Notes: generated by a model from the letters alone, not told the origin. 64,000 bases of DNA from Aquabacterium olei (GCF_003100395.1 NZ_CP029210.1:3658001-3722000), one strand, 5' to 3'. Shown: positions 1 to 8,895, counted from the first letter of the stretch. Program-made: numbers and translations.

Positions 1-311
1 CCGGGCTTGGTCTCAAGCTCGAGCACCGAGGTGTTCTCGGCCTCTGACACGATGGTGTGCTTGCCCGGCTCGACCTGCTTGAACAGGTAGGTCTTGGCCT
101 TGGTGGCGCCCACGGGCTGGCCGTCGATGGACACGTCCATCTTCACGGCGCCGCCCAGCAGTTCATTGCGGTAGATGTAGATGCCGGACTTGGCCGCGTC
201 GGCCTTGAACGTCTTGGCGGCCTGGTCCTGGGGCGCGTCGGCCATCGGCACCGACGAGCAACCCGCCAGGGCAGACACCACGGCGAGCGACAGGAACAAC
301 TTCTTCAACAT
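1..311 (-). CDS. DUF2846 domain lipoprotein (3' end cut by window)
   Basis: Small outer-membrane-type lipoprotein of unknown function. Reading from the ATG at 311, the product begins MLKKLFLSLAVVSALAGCSS, a signal peptide with an LAGC lipobox (Cys18 would be lipidated). The mature part has the DUF2846 pattern: IYIYRNE, a VSIDGQPVG turn, a YLFKQVEPGKH stretch and then a beta-rich tail. The frame is open to base 1, so about 103 residues are visible and the C-terminus lies outside the window. It is transcribed away from the chemoreceptor at 684, with about 370 bp of shared upstream DNA. Family assignment rests on the motif pattern; no biochemical role is established for the family. Confidence 0.75.
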   Translation of the reverse strand, partial: MLKKLFLSLAVVSALAGCSSVPMADAPQDQAAKTFKADAAKSGIYIYRNELLGGAVKMDVSIDGQPVGATKAKTYLFKQVEPGKHTIVSEAENTSVLELETKP

Positions 312-683
312 GGGAGACCCTTCCGATGGAGGTGAAGCGGCCGAAGGCGGCCCCCTGCCCCCTGTCGGTCTCGTTTCTTTTTGTGAGGATCCCAGCGTAT
401 CGACACACTTCCACGTCGGCAAGCGGGCCAGTTACCCTCGGGGGAGACACCCGGACACCGCGTCGCGCCGCGCCGACAGGAAAGCGGCACCCCACCCTTT
501 CAGCCGATGTGACGGGCCGATGTCACCGCAGTGAAATCTGGCAAGCGCAGCGTGCGCCTGCGCACAGATTCGCCCGAACAATTTCCGTGCGCGGGCCATT
601 CAGCGTCGGGGGTAAACGCCGATATCCCCCGGAGGGCGCCCCTCCCGAAGTTGTACCCCGGCGCCCTGCCACGGAAGCCGCTC
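312..683. other. Intergenic region without a gene
   Basis: This 372-bp gap separates the divergent lipoprotein and chemoreceptor genes. I see no convincing reading frame: the ORFs crossing it lack ribosome-binding sites and run antisense or out of frame into the neighbours. It contains a flagellar-type promoter candidate (599-625). A short repeat, GCCGATGT, occurs twice near 502-524. No terminator or structured RNA was recognised. Confidence 0.5.
599..625 (+). promoter_or_regulatory. Candidate sigma-28 (FliA) promoter for chemoreceptor
   Basis: TTCAGCGT (599-606) and GCCGATAT (618-625) are separated by exactly 11 bp, the spacing of the flagellar sigma factor consensus TAAAGTTT-N11-GCCGATAA. 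The -10 box matches 7 of 8 positions; the -35 is weak. It lies 58 bp upstream of the chemoreceptor start at 684, where FliA promoters of chemotaxis genes are expected. Confidence 0.4.
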
Positions 684-2228
684 ATGCTGAACGCCCTCTC
701 CATTCGCGCCCGTTTGATCGCCCTCGGCCTGCTGGCCGTCGGCGCCCTGATTCTGGTCGGCAGCCTCGGCGCCCTTTCGGTCTCGCACCTGCGCAACCAG
801 TTCGGCGCCTTTGCCGAGCACGAATTCATCACGCAGGGCCGGCTCACCACCTTGCGCATGGCGATGGGCGACATCCGCCGCTATGAAAAGGACGTGCTGC
901 TCAGCATCGACGAGGTCGACAAGGCCCAGCAGTACCAGGCCAAGTGGACGAAGGCCGTCCACGCCACCCAGGCCGTGTTGCAGCAGTTGCAGGCCGGTGG
1001 CCAGTGCGCCGACTGCCCGAAGATCGCCGCGCACCTGAAGGACTACGAGACCGCCGCGGCCGAGGTGATCCAGCGCACCATCAACGGGCAGATCGTCACC
1101 GCCCCCGACGCGAACCAGCAGATGGGGCCGGCCAAGAAGGCGATGTACGACGCCGATCCGCTGCTGGACGCCCTCGCCAGCCGGGTGCAGAAGGCCGCCG
1201 AAGACCGCACCGCCGACGTCCGCCAGATCGCGACCACACAGCTGACCCTGACCGCCGGCCTGGCGCTGCTCGTGTTGGGCGTGCTGGTGCCCGCCCTGTG
1301 GATGACGGTGCGCTCCATCCTCCAGCCGCTGGAGCAGGCCATCGACATTGCGCACCGCGTGGCCGACGGCGACCTCTCGCAGCGCATTGCGGTGCAGGGC
1401 AGCCGCGAGGTGGCCGCCCTGCTGCGGGCGCTGTCCAGCATGCAGGCCAGCCTGCGGGCGCTGGTGGCCGACGTGCAGCAGGCCGCCGAGGCCATCGACA
1501 CCGCCAGCGCCGAGGTGGCGCAGGGCAGCCTCGACCTGTCGCAGCGATCCGAGCAGGCCGCCGCCGACCTGCAGGAAACGGCCTCGGCCGTGGCGCAGCT
1601 CACCGAAGCGGTGGGCGATTCGGAACGCACCGCCAGCGAGGTGGCCGGTCTGGCCCAGCAGTCTGCCCAGGCCGCGCACAAGGGCGGCGAGATCGTGTTC
1701 AGCGTGGTCGACAGCATGTCGCACATCGCCAAGGGCTCCACCCAGATCGCCCAGATCACCGGCGTGATCGACGCCATCGCCTTTCAGACGAACCTGCTGG
1801 CCCTCAATGCGGCGGTGGAAGCCGCCCGCGCGGGCGAACAGGGGCGCGGCTTTGCCGTGGTGGCGGCGGAAGTGCGCCAGCTGGCCCAGCGCTCGGCCGA
1901 GGCCGCCCGTGAGATCAACCAGCTGGTGCGCAGCGCGACCCAACAGGTGGACAACGGTGGGCAACTGGCCCGCGATGCCGGCGCCGAGATGAAGTCCATC
2001 ATCGACACGATCGACCGCGTGTCGAACATGATGAGCGCCATGAACCAGCGCCTGACCGAACAGGCTCATGGACTGAGCCAGCTGAACCGCGCGGTGGGCG
2101 ACCTTGATTCGCTCACGCAGCAGAACGCCGCGCTGGTGGAGGAGTCGGCCGCCTCAGCGGCCTCGCTGCGCGAACAGGCAACCGGCCTGCTGCGCACCAC
2201 CGGGCACTTCCGCGTGCAGGCAGCCTGA
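684..2228 (+). CDS. Methyl-accepting chemotaxis protein with CxxC sensor domain
   Basis: Transmembrane chemoreceptor that would control the CheA kinase. The 514-residue product has TM1 at about 10-31, a periplasmic helical domain (32-187), TM2 at about 188-209, a HAMP domain and a long signalling coiled coil. The coil carries the canonical hairpin tip ([20 protein letters not shown] and [12 protein letters not shown]). The periplasmic domain contains a Cys108-Ala-Asp-Cys111 pair, unusual for a four-helix-bundle sensor. I chose the ATG at 684 because it directly precedes TM1; the frame is open further upstream (to 531) but those residues look non-coding. No CheR-binding pentapeptide is present at the C-terminus. 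The ligand is unknown. Confidence 0.9.
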   Translation: MLNALSIRARLIALGLLAVGALILVGSLGALSVSHLRNQFGAFAEHEFITQGRLTTLRMAMGDIRRYEKDVLLSIDEVDKAQQYQAKWTKAVHATQAVLQQLQAGGQCADCPKIAAHLKDYETAAAEVIQRTINGQIVTAPDANQQMGPAKKAMYDADPLLDALASRVQKAAEDRTADVRQIATTQLTLTAGLALLVLGVLVPALWMTVRSILQPLEQAIDIAHRVADGDLSQRIAVQGSREVAALLRALSSMQASLRALVADVQQAAEAIDTASAEVAQGSLDLSQRSEQAAADLQETASAVAQLTEAVGDSERTASEVAGLAQQSAQAAHKGGEIVFSVVDSMSHIAKGSTQIAQITGVIDAIAFQTNLLALNAAVEAARAGEQGRGFAVVAAEVRQLAQRSAEAAREINQLVRSATQQVDNGGQLARDAGAEMKSIIDTIDRVSNMMSAMNQRLTEQAHGLSQLNRAVGDLDSLTQQNAALVEESAASAASLREQATGLLRTTGHFRVQAA

Positions 2229-2236
2229 CGCGGTGA

Positions 2237-2255
2237 CCGGCCTTCAATCGGCCGG
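2237..2255. terminator. Weak hairpin between convergent genes
   Basis: CCGGCC (2237-2242) pairs with GGCCGG (2250-2255) across a 7-nt loop, directly after the chemoreceptor stop and before the stop of the convergent DUF2917 gene. There is no clear T-tract, so intrinsic termination is only suggested by position. Confidence 0.3.
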
Positions 2256-2266
2256 CCTGCCCGCTT

Positions 2267-2593
2267 TCAACGAACGGCGCCGACGCTGAAACGCGCCACC
2301 TGGTCGCCACAGCCTTCCAGCACGCACACCGTGCGGGCCGTGACGCCGAAGTGCTGCCCAGCTTCGATGAAGTGGTCGTCGGCCACACCGGGTGAGGTGA
2401 GCCACACCCGGCCCTGATGGACCTGCAGTGCCTGCCCCCGACGCAGGACGACCGTGCACGCGAGGCCGTCTGGCAAGGTCCACACGGGCGCCGCAGCGCG
2501 GGCGGGCTTCTGCGTGCGGACGGCAGCGTGGTCCGCGCGCCGGGACAGCGCGGCCAGCAGGCGGGGCAGGACAGGGTGCAGCAGCGAGGTCAT
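2267..2593 (-). CDS. DUF2917 domain-containing protein
   Basis: A 108-residue protein of the DUF2917 family, function unknown. The core TVVLRRGQALQVHQGRVWLT, followed by GVADDHFIEAGQHF, is the family signature; it resembles a small cupin-like beta barrel. The ATG at 2593 gives a sensible N-terminus (MTSLLHPVLPRLL); an upstream in-frame ATG at 2629 is possible, and the longer frame to 2785 would run through the repeated regulatory DNA and is unlikely. It is divergent from the MocR regulator at 2831. Sharing the intergenic operator suggests it is that regulator's target. Confidence 0.75.
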   Translation of the reverse strand: MTSLLHPVLPRLLAALSRRADHAAVRTQKPARAAAPVWTLPDGLACTVVLRRGQALQVHQGRVWLTSPGVADDHFIEAGQHFGVTARTVCVLEGCGDQVARFSVGAVR

Positions 2594-2683
2594 GTCGGGC
2601 TCCACAGCGTGATGTTGGTGTGATGCCATCGTGCGACGCGGCTGCGCATTCGTGCAGATGCAGGAACCGACGGGCCGGAGCCA

Positions 2684-2818
2684 TACAGGCATCCAGCGCC
2701 CTGCACTGTGATGGTCGGCCTCACGGCCATCTGTATTGCTCTGGCGGGCCCAGCGCCCGTCTGTGATGGTTGGCCTCACCGGCATCTGTACTGGTCAAGT
2801 CACCCTGATTCCGTACAG
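2684..2818. promoter_or_regulatory. Operator region of divergent MocR/DUF2917 pair
   Basis: Four copies of the pentamer TACAG (or its complement CTGTA) lie in the intergenic region, at 2684-2688 (+), 2731-2735 (-), 2786-2790 (-) and 2814-2818 (+). Each sits in similar flanking bases (CATACAGGCAT, CCATCTGTATTG, GCATCTGTACTG, CCGTACAGAATG). MocR proteins commonly bind repeated sites in the promoter they share with a divergent gene, which fits this arrangement. The binding itself is inferred. Confidence 0.5.
2706..2793 (+). repeat. 33-bp imperfect direct repeat, 55-bp period
   Basis: The segments 2706-2738 and 2761-2793 are direct repeats matching at 29 of 33 positions. Both begin CTGTGATGG and end with the CTGTA half-site plus TTG or CTG. 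The 55-bp offset is close to five helical turns, so a protein bound to both would face the same side of the DNA. Confidence 0.8.
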
Positions 2819-2830
2819 AATGGTTCCATC

Positions 2831-4264
2831 ATGGAGCCGCAAACCGACACCCTGTACCTCAAGATCGCCGACGCGATGGCGCGGCAGATCCGGACCGGCA
2901 CGCTGCCGCGCGGCGAGCGCATTCCGTCCGTGCGGCTGCTGGCCAGCCAGCATGGCGTCTCGCAGTCGACGGTCGTGCAGGCCTACCGCACGCTGGAAGA
3001 CGCCCGGCTGATCGAGGCCCGGCCGCGTTCGGGCTATTTCGTGGCGGCGCGCCCGCCCGAGCTGCCCGAGCCCGACACCTCGCGCCCGCCGCGGCGTTCG
3101 GTGCCCGTGGGCATCACGGCCCTGTCGGCCAAGATCATGAGCCTGGCCCATGACCCGGACTTCGTCTCTTTCGGCGCCGCGTGTCCCGATGCCTCGCTGT
3201 TCGCGCAGGAACGCGTGCGCCGCGCCTTGAGCCGCGCCACGCAGCGCCACCGCAGCACGCTGTGCCAGTACCCGATCGGCCCGGGGGATGAATCACTGCG
3301 TCGCGCCATTGCGCGGCACGCGCTGCGCATGGGCTGCCACATCGACGCCGACGACGTCATCGTGACCGGCAGCTGCCTGGAGGCCATCAGCCTGTGCCTG
3401 CGCACGGTCACCAAGCCGGGCGATGTGGTGGCGCTCGAATCCCCCACGTATTACGGCTTCCTCGAGATCCTCGAGCACCTGGGCCTGCGCGCGCTCGAGA
3501 TCCCCACCCACCCGCGCACCGGCCTGTCGCTCGACGCGCTGCAGCTCGCGCTCGACACCCAGCCCGTGAAGGCGCTGCTGGCCGTGCCGACGCTGTCCAA
3601 CCCCATCGGCGCCAGCATGCCGACGCCCGAGCGCAAGCGGCTGGCCCAGATGCTGGCCCGGCACAAGGTGCCGCTGATCGAAGACGTGCTCTACAACGAC
3701 CTGTGCGAGGACGACGAACGCCGCCGCGCGGTGCAGTCGTTCGACACGGCGGGGCAGGTGATGCTGTGCGGCTCGTTCAGCAAGACGGTGGCACCCGGGC
3801 TGCGCCTGGGCTGGATTGCCGCGCCCGCCTGGACCGAACGCCTGCAGCGCCTGAAGGCCGCCACCAGCGGCAGCGAGACCGTGGTGCTGCAGCGCGCGCT
3901 GGCCGACCTGCTGACCCAGCCCGGCATCGAGGCCAGCTACCGGCAACTGCGCGGTGTGGTCGCTTCGCGCATGGACGAGGCGCGCAGCCTCATCTCGAAG
4001 CACTTCCCCAAGGGCACGCGCATGACGGCACCCGCGGGCGGCTTCATCCTGTGGCTGGCCCTGCCAGACGAGGTCGACACGATCGCGCTGTTCGAGGCCT
4101 GTCTGGACGAGCGCATCTGCATCGCGCCGGGCAGCCTGTTCTCGGCCACGGGGCGCTTCCAGCACTGCATGCGGCTGGGGCTGGGCGGACACTGGGGCGA
4201 GCCCGAGCGCCGCGCGCTGGCCCGCGTGGGGCAACTGGCCCAGCAGCTGGCTGCAGGGCACTGA
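2831..4264 (+). CDS. MocR-type PLP-dependent transcriptional regulator
   Basis: Regulator with a GntR-type winged helix-turn-helix fused to a fold-type I aminotransferase domain. The N-terminus carries the wHTH pattern (ARQIRTGTLPRGERIPSVR, then SQHGVSQSTVVQAYRTLE). The remainder resembles 2-aminoadipate aminotransferases, with CGSFSKTVAPGLRLGW holding the presumed PLP-binding lysine. Length (477 aa) is normal for MocR. The ATG at 2831 directly precedes the wHTH, so the upstream extension to 2708, which would cross the repeats, is rejected. The effector is unknown; the only obvious target is the divergent DUF2917 gene. Confidence 0.9.
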   Translation: MEPQTDTLYLKIADAMARQIRTGTLPRGERIPSVRLLASQHGVSQSTVVQAYRTLEDARLIEARPRSGYFVAARPPELPEPDTSRPPRRSVPVGITALSAKIMSLAHDPDFVSFGAACPDASLFAQERVRRALSRATQRHRSTLCQYPIGPGDESLRRAIARHALRMGCHIDADDVIVTGSCLEAISLCLRTVTKPGDVVALESPTYYGFLEILEHLGLRALEIPTHPRTGLSLDALQLALDTQPVKALLAVPTLSNPIGASMPTPERKRLAQMLARHKVPLIEDVLYNDLCEDDERRRAVQSFDTAGQVMLCGSFSKTVAPGLRLGWIAAPAWTERLQRLKAATSGSETVVLQRALADLLTQPGIEASYRQLRGVVASRMDEARSLISKHFPKGTRMTAPAGGFILWLALPDEVDTIALFEACLDERICIAPGSLFSATGRFQHCMRLGLGGHWGEPERRALARVGQLAQQLAAGH

Positions 4265-4282
4265 AGCGGCGCGCCGGCCGCG

Positions 4283-5275
4283 TCAGTCGTGCGCGTGCGG
4301 CTGGCCCAGGGCCGCCACCGTGCCCAGGCGCACCTCGCCCCGGCCCCAGAAGCCCAGCTGCAGGGCCTCCATCGGGTCAAGCGCGCCCGTGCGCAGCGGC
4401 GCATCAAAGCGGCGCGGCGGCTTGGCCGCCCGCTCGAACAGCGGCAGCACGCGCGGCAGGCTGGCCTGAATCTCCTGGATGCGCGACGTGCCCGACGGGT
4501 GGGTGGACAGCCACTGCGGCGGCGCGCCCTTGGCAGCCGCGCCCATCTTCTGCCACAGGCTCACGCCAGCGCGGGGGTCGTAGCCGGCTCGCGCGGCCAG
4601 TTCCATGCCGACCAGGTCGGCCTCGGACTCGTCTTCGCGGCTGAAGCGCAACGTCAGCAGCTGGCCGCCCATGTTCAGCAGCGCGTCGCCCGTGCCCCCC
4701 AGGCCCAGCAGGCTGGACAGCAGGTTGGCACCCACCTTCGTGGCCGCCGTTTTGCCCATGCGCTCACGAGCGTGCTCGCGCAGCGCATGCGCGACCTCGT
4801 GGCCCATGATCATGGCCACCTCGTCGTCGGTCAGCTTGAGCTGCTCGATGATGCCGGTGTAGAAAGCGATCTTGCCGCCCGGCATGCAGAAGGCGTTGAG
4901 CTCCTTCGACTGCAGGGCGATGACCTGCCACTTCCAGTCGCGGGCGCGGCTGTTCCATTCCAGGCTGTACGGGATGATGCGCTGGGCGATGGCCCGCAGG
5001 CGCACCACGTGCGGGTGGTTGTCGGGTAGCAGCGCGTTCTGCTGGCGCGCCTGGGACGCCATCTGCGCGTACTGCTGGGACGCGGCGGCCTCGATGTCTT
5101 CGGCTGGCACGAATCGGGCAAAGGCCGACTGCTTGCCCACGGCGCTGCGCACCCCCTCCTCCTGAGCCTGGGCCCCGGCCGGTGCACTGAAACCGAGTGC
5201 CGCCGCCAGGCCAAGCGCGGCCAGCGCAGCGGGGCGGACACGGAGGAAAGCAGAGAGGTTCATGGCGGCAGGCAT
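4283..5275 (-). CDS. M48 family zinc metalloprotease
   Basis: Periplasmic zinc endopeptidase of the HtpX/BepA/LoiP-like M48 group, probably involved in envelope protein quality control. An N-terminal signal sequence (AALAALGLAAALGFSAPAGA) is followed by the catalytic HEVAH motif (about 159-163) and the third zinc ligand in EDESEADLVG (about Glu218). At 330 residues it is a single-domain enzyme without the C-terminal TPR domain of BepA. Two starts are possible, 5275 (MPAAMN) or 5263 (MNLSAF); neither has a clear ribosome-binding site. It follows the AmpG-like gene on the same strand after 71 bp and may be co-transcribed. Confidence 0.88.
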   Translation of the reverse strand: MPAAMNLSAFLRVRPAALAALGLAAALGFSAPAGAQAQEEGVRSAVGKQSAFARFVPAEDIEAAASQQYAQMASQARQQNALLPDNHPHVVRLRAIAQRIIPYSLEWNSRARDWKWQVIALQSKELNAFCMPGGKIAFYTGIIEQLKLTDDEVAMIMGHEVAHALREHARERMGKTAATKVGANLLSSLLGLGGTGDALLNMGGQLLTLRFSREDESEADLVGMELAARAGYDPRAGVSLWQKMGAAAKGAPPQWLSTHPSGTSRIQEIQASLPRVLPLFERAAKPPRRFDAPLRTGALDPMEALQLGFWGRGEVRLGTVAALGQPHAHD

Positions 5276-5346
5276 CGTGAAGAGGGTGGATGGCAGATGA
5301 GGGCGCGGGGCACATTCTCAAGGCAGTGCGCCCCGGCCTGATTGTC

Positions 5347-6882
5347 TTAACGCGCGTCGGCCCGATCCAGCATACGCCGCACGGCGGGCAGCAGGCCATA
5401 GGCCGGGAAGGACAGCCAGAAGGTCAGGAAGAAGAAGGCGGCGTAGCCCATCTGCTCGACGCCCAGCCCGCCGGCCCAGCCCGCCACCGCGCGCGAGAAC
5501 GCGAAGATCGACGAGAGGATGGCGTACTCGGTCGTGGCGCGGGCCTTGCTGGTGATGCCCATCAGAAACGCCATGAAGGCGCCGGTGCCCAGGCCGCCGG
5601 TGAAGCTCTCCAGCGCGCTGGCCCCGTACACCGCCGCCTGGTGGGCCAGCGGGATGGCCTGACCCGGCTCGGTGTGCGGCACATACCAGGCCGCCACGGC
5701 ATACCCGAGGTTGGACAGCGCCTGCGCCAGCCCCAGCACCCACAGCCCCTTGAAGATGCCCGCGCGGTCGACGTACCAGCCGCCGGCCAGCCCCCCGGCA
5801 ATCGACAGCCCCAGCCCGACGTTGACACTGACCAGGCCGATCTGCGCGGGCGTGAACCCGGCATCCACCCAGAACGGCTTGACCATGAAGCCCATGGCCG
5901 CATCGCCCAGCTTGAACAGCAGGATAAACAGCAGCACGGCCAGCATGCCGGGCCGGGCCAGCAGCTCCACCCAGGCGCCGAACACCGGGCCGTCAGCCAG
6001 GGCGTGGGCGTTGCGGCCGCGCGCGGCGGTCACCATCAGCCCGGCACCGGCAAACATGAGCCCCACCGGCACCGCGCCCTTGAACCACCAGGTGCTGCTG
6101 ACGGCCTGCACGGCCGACCAGCCCACCGCCTTGGCGACCGGGCCCAGCACCGGCCACAGCAGGCCCGAGAGGACCAGCGCCAACGCCACCAGCCACAGCG
6201 GCTGCTCGCGCAACGTGGCCCATTCGCGGCGCGAGGCCCCGGCATCGCGCGGCGGGCGCGGCGGTTGGGCCGGCGCCATCAGCAGCAGCACGGCGTTGCC
6301 CACCATCAGCGCGGCCCCCATCAGGTAGGCGGCCGACCAGTTGGGCTGCCCGGTCGTCCCGGCCCAGCCGGCCACCACGAGCAGCCCGCCGGCCGCCAGC
6401 ATGCCCACGCGGTAGAAACCGATGCGCAGGCCGTTGGCCACCCCGAACTGGTCCTTGCGCAACAACTCGATCGTGTAGCCGTCGGTGGCGATGTCGTTGG
6501 TGGCCGACAGAAAGGTGAAGGCCGCCAGCAGCACCCAGGGCCAGGTCGCGCCCTGCCCCAGCACCTCGGGCTGCGCCGCCAGCGCGGCCAGCACGGCGGC
6601 CATACCGAGGTTGGCGCCGGCAATCCACACCCGGTGCCCGCGCCAGGCGTCGACCAGCGGGGCCCACAGGAACTTGACCGTCCACGCCAGGCCCAGCAGG
6701 CTCAGCAGGCCGATCTCGGCCGGGCCCACGCCGGCCTGCCGCAGGTTGACGGGAAACAGGTCGTAGAACACCCCCAGAGGCAGGCCTTCCGAGAAGTACA
6801 GCAGCGCCACCCAGAACATCAGGCGACGGTGGGCAGGGGCGGGGGCCGCCGGGGCGGCAGACGCGGAAGGGGGGGCAGACAT
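5347..6882 (-). CDS. AmpG-like MFS permease
   Basis: Inner-membrane major facilitator transporter resembling AmpG, which imports muropeptides (GlcNAc-anhydroMurNAc peptides) for cell-wall recycling. The first helices show the family pattern LLYFSEGLPLGVFYDLFPV followed by GLAWTVKFLWAPLVDAW. The 511-residue protein has at least 12 hydrophobic segments, with a soluble linker in the middle (about residues 210-230, PAQPPRPPRD). Whether it carries muropeptides or another substrate cannot be decided from sequence, and no ampD or beta-lactamase gene is nearby. The start at 6882 gives a short Ala/Pro-rich leader before TM1. Confidence 0.8.
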   Translation of the reverse strand: MSAPPSASAAPAAPAPAHRRLMFWVALLYFSEGLPLGVFYDLFPVNLRQAGVGPAEIGLLSLLGLAWTVKFLWAPLVDAWRGHRVWIAGANLGMAAVLAALAAQPEVLGQGATWPWVLLAAFTFLSATNDIATDGYTIELLRKDQFGVANGLRIGFYRVGMLAAGGLLVVAGWAGTTGQPNWSAAYLMGAALMVGNAVLLLMAPAQPPRPPRDAGASRREWATLREQPLWLVALALVLSGLLWPVLGPVAKAVGWSAVQAVSSTWWFKGAVPVGLMFAGAGLMVTAARGRNAHALADGPVFGAWVELLARPGMLAVLLFILLFKLGDAAMGFMVKPFWVDAGFTPAQIGLVSVNVGLGLSIAGGLAGGWYVDRAGIFKGLWVLGLAQALSNLGYAVAAWYVPHTEPGQAIPLAHQAAVYGASALESFTGGLGTGAFMAFLMGITSKARATTEYAILSSIFAFSRAVAGWAGGLGVEQMGYAAFFFLTFWLSFPAYGLLPAVRRMLDRADAR

Positions 6883-6946
6883 GCGGGGATTGTAGGAAGC
6901 GGGGCCGGATTAGCCCTCGGAAAGCGGACTTTTTGCCACTTCAGGT

Positions 6947-6974
6947 TTCAGTTCCACGCGGATGATGCCGATAG
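6947..6974 (+). promoter_or_regulatory. Candidate sigma-28 promoter for chemoreceptor
   Basis: TTCAGTTC (6947-6954) resembles the FliA -35 box TAAAGTTT, and GCCGATAG (6967-6974) matches 7 of 8 bases of the -10 box. The spacer is 12 bp, one more than ideal. It lies 59 bp upstream of the chemoreceptor start at 7034, almost the same distance as the matching site ahead of the first chemoreceptor. Confidence 0.4.
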
Positions 6975-7033
6975 AACCGAACGGGTGAGGCACCAGGCTT
7001 CATGGAGCGCTGTCGCCCGAAGCAGGAGGCAAA

Positions 7034-8818
7034 ATGAACTTTCGCACCAAAATCTGGATGCTGCCGGTGAGCGCTGCCGCGGTGTTCATGGTGGGCGTCG
7101 CTGTCAGCATCTTCGTGGGAGACCGCACGTCGGCCGTCCTCGACCAGCTCTACCAGGTCGACAACCCCCACATGGCCCACGTGATGACCGTGGACCGCGC
7201 CACCGAACAACTTCGTCTGACGCTGCAGACGGCCGCTGCCGAAGGCGAGGCCGAGAAGCTCAAGGAAGCCGAGGCCCAGGTGGGCACGGCCCGCACGGCA
7301 CTGGATGCCATGGCCCGGCTGCCGGAAAAATCCGGCGTGGCCAAGGAACTGAGCGGCGCCTTCGATGCCTACCAGGCAGCGGCCATCGGCGCCACCCGCG
7401 CGCTGCTGACCAGCCAGCCACCGGGCGACCTCGTCACGCAGATGCAGAGCAGCCTGCAGGTGCTGCAGAAGGCGCTCGACTCCCGCAAGACCGAAGCGCG
7501 CAGCGCCATCGACACCGCCCAGGCCAGCGCCAACAGCGGCGTGAAGACCGCGCTGTGGGTGACCGTCGGCACCGGCATCATCGTGCTGGGTGTGCTCGGC
7601 CTGATGTCGGCCGCCATCGTGAACTCGGTGTGGCGTGACCTGGGCGCCGAGCCCACCGCCCTGCGCGACGCTGTTTCCCGCATCGCGGAAGGCGACCTCG
7701 ACCTGAACCTGCAACGCACGCCGGGCGACGAGGGCTCGCTGCACGCCTCGGTGGTGTCCATGACGCACAAGCTGCGCGACACCATTGGCGTGATCCGCCA
7801 GGCCACCGACTCGATCAGCACCGCCTCGACCGAGATTGCCACCGGCAACCAGGACCTGTCGATGCGCACCGAACAGACGGCGTCGAACCTGCAGCAGACG
7901 GCCAGCTCGATGGAACAGCTGACCGGCACCGTGCGCCAGAGCGCCGACTCGGCCCGCCAGGCCAACCAGCTGGCCTCCGGCGCCGCCACGGCCGCCCAGC
8001 AGGGCGAGCACATCGTCTCGCAGGTGGTGGCCAACATGGCCGAGATCGACGGCGCCAGCCGCAAGATCACCGACATCATCACCGTGATCGACGGCATCGC
8101 CTTCCAGACCAACATCCTGGCGCTGAACGCCGCCGTGGAAGCGGCGCGTGCCGGCGAGCAGGGCCGTGGCTTTGCCGTGGTGGCCGGTGAGGTCCGCACG
8201 CTGGCCCAGCGCAGCGCCCAGGCCGCCAAGGAAATCAAGACCCTGATCAACGCATCGAGCGAGAAGGTCGAATCCGGCTCGCGCCTGGTGAAGGACGCCG
8301 GCAACTCGATGAACGAGATCCTGACCAGCGTGCAACGCGTGTCGGACATCATCGGCGAGATCAGCGCGGCGTCAACCGAGCAGAGCCAGGGCATCGGCCA
8401 GGTCAACCAGGCCGTGACGCAGCTCGACCAGATGACGCAGCAGAACGCCGCGCTGGTGGAAGAATCGGCCGCCGCGGCGGAAAGCCTCAAGGACCAGGCC
8501 GCCCGCCTGGCCCAGGCCGTGTCCGCCTTCAAGCTCGGGGGCGGCGCCGCCCGCAGCCTGGGCGTGACGCCGGTGACCCCGATTCCGACACCGAGCGCGC
8601 CCGCCAACACGGCGGACACGGCGGCCCACACCGTGATCGCCAAGGCCCAGGCTGCCGCCCGCGAACCAGTCAAGCCGCTGCCCAAGGCAAGCCCGGCTGC
8701 CGCACCGGCTGCACCGAAGGCCGCCCCGGCCCGCGCCAGCCTGCCGCACACCCCGCCGGCCGAACCGGTGGCCGTGGCTGCCCGTCCGCCGGCCGACGAC
8801 GACTGGGAAACCTTCTGA
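7034..8818 (+). CDS. Methyl-accepting chemotaxis protein with CheR-docking tail
   Basis: Chemoreceptor of 594 residues in the Tar/Tsr style. TM1 spans about 7-28, a helical periplasmic sensor about 30-170 and TM2 about 173-198. HAMP and the signalling coil follow, with tip [21 protein letters not shown] long Ala/Pro-rich linker ends in DDWETF. The final WETF corresponds to the NWETF pentapeptide that tethers CheR and CheB in E. coli major receptors, so this receptor can probably recruit the adaptation enzymes. The start is fixed by a strong AGGAGG at 7024-7029. A terminator follows directly. The ligand is unknown. Confidence 0.93.
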   Translation: MNFRTKIWMLPVSAAAVFMVGVAVSIFVGDRTSAVLDQLYQVDNPHMAHVMTVDRATEQLRLTLQTAAAEGEAEKLKEAEAQVGTARTALDAMARLPEKSGVAKELSGAFDAYQAAAIGATRALLTSQPPGDLVTQMQSSLQVLQKALDSRKTEARSAIDTAQASANSGVKTALWVTVGTGIIVLGVLGLMSAAIVNSVWRDLGAEPTALRDAVSRIAEGDLDLNLQRTPGDEGSLHASVVSMTHKLRDTIGVIRQATDSISTASTEIATGNQDLSMRTEQTASNLQQTASSMEQLTGTVRQSADSARQANQLASGAATAAQQGEHIVSQVVANMAEIDGASRKITDIITVIDGIAFQTNILALNAAVEAARAGEQGRGFAVVAGEVRTLAQRSAQAAKEIKTLINASSEKVESGSRLVKDAGNSMNEILTSVQRVSDIIGEISAASTEQSQGIGQVNQAVTQLDQMTQQNAALVEESAAAAESLKDQAARLAQAVSAFKLGGGAARSLGVTPVTPIPTPSAPANTADTAAHTVIAKAQAAAREPVKPLPKASPAAAPAAPKAAPARASLPHTPPAEPVAVAARPPADDDWETF

Positions 8819-8858
8819 TCTGCCCCCCAGGCCGTCGCTGACGGCCCCTGCCCCTCGC

Positions 8859-8895
8859 CAGGCCGACCGGTTCTCCGGTCGGCCTGTCTGTTTCT
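8859..8895 (+). terminator. Rho-independent terminator after chemoreceptor
   Basis: CAGGCCGACCGG (8859-8870) and CCGGTCGGCCTG (8875-8886) form a perfect 12-bp stem with a TTCT loop, followed by TCTGTTTCT. It lies 41 bp past the chemoreceptor stop. A smaller hairpin (GGCCGTC/GACGGCC, 8830-8846) sits just before it. Confidence 0.85.

Noticed and set aside
5307..5334. Hairpin GGGGCACA/TGCGCCCC between the AmpG-like and M48 genes as a terminator
   Set aside because: Short stem with a G-U pair, a 12-nt loop and no T-run on the minus strand. The genes may well be co-transcribed.
5290..7638. 782-codon plus-strand open frame opposite the AmpG-like gene
   Set aside because: Gln/His/Arg/Gly-rich shadow; the minus-strand transporter with clear helices explains the region.
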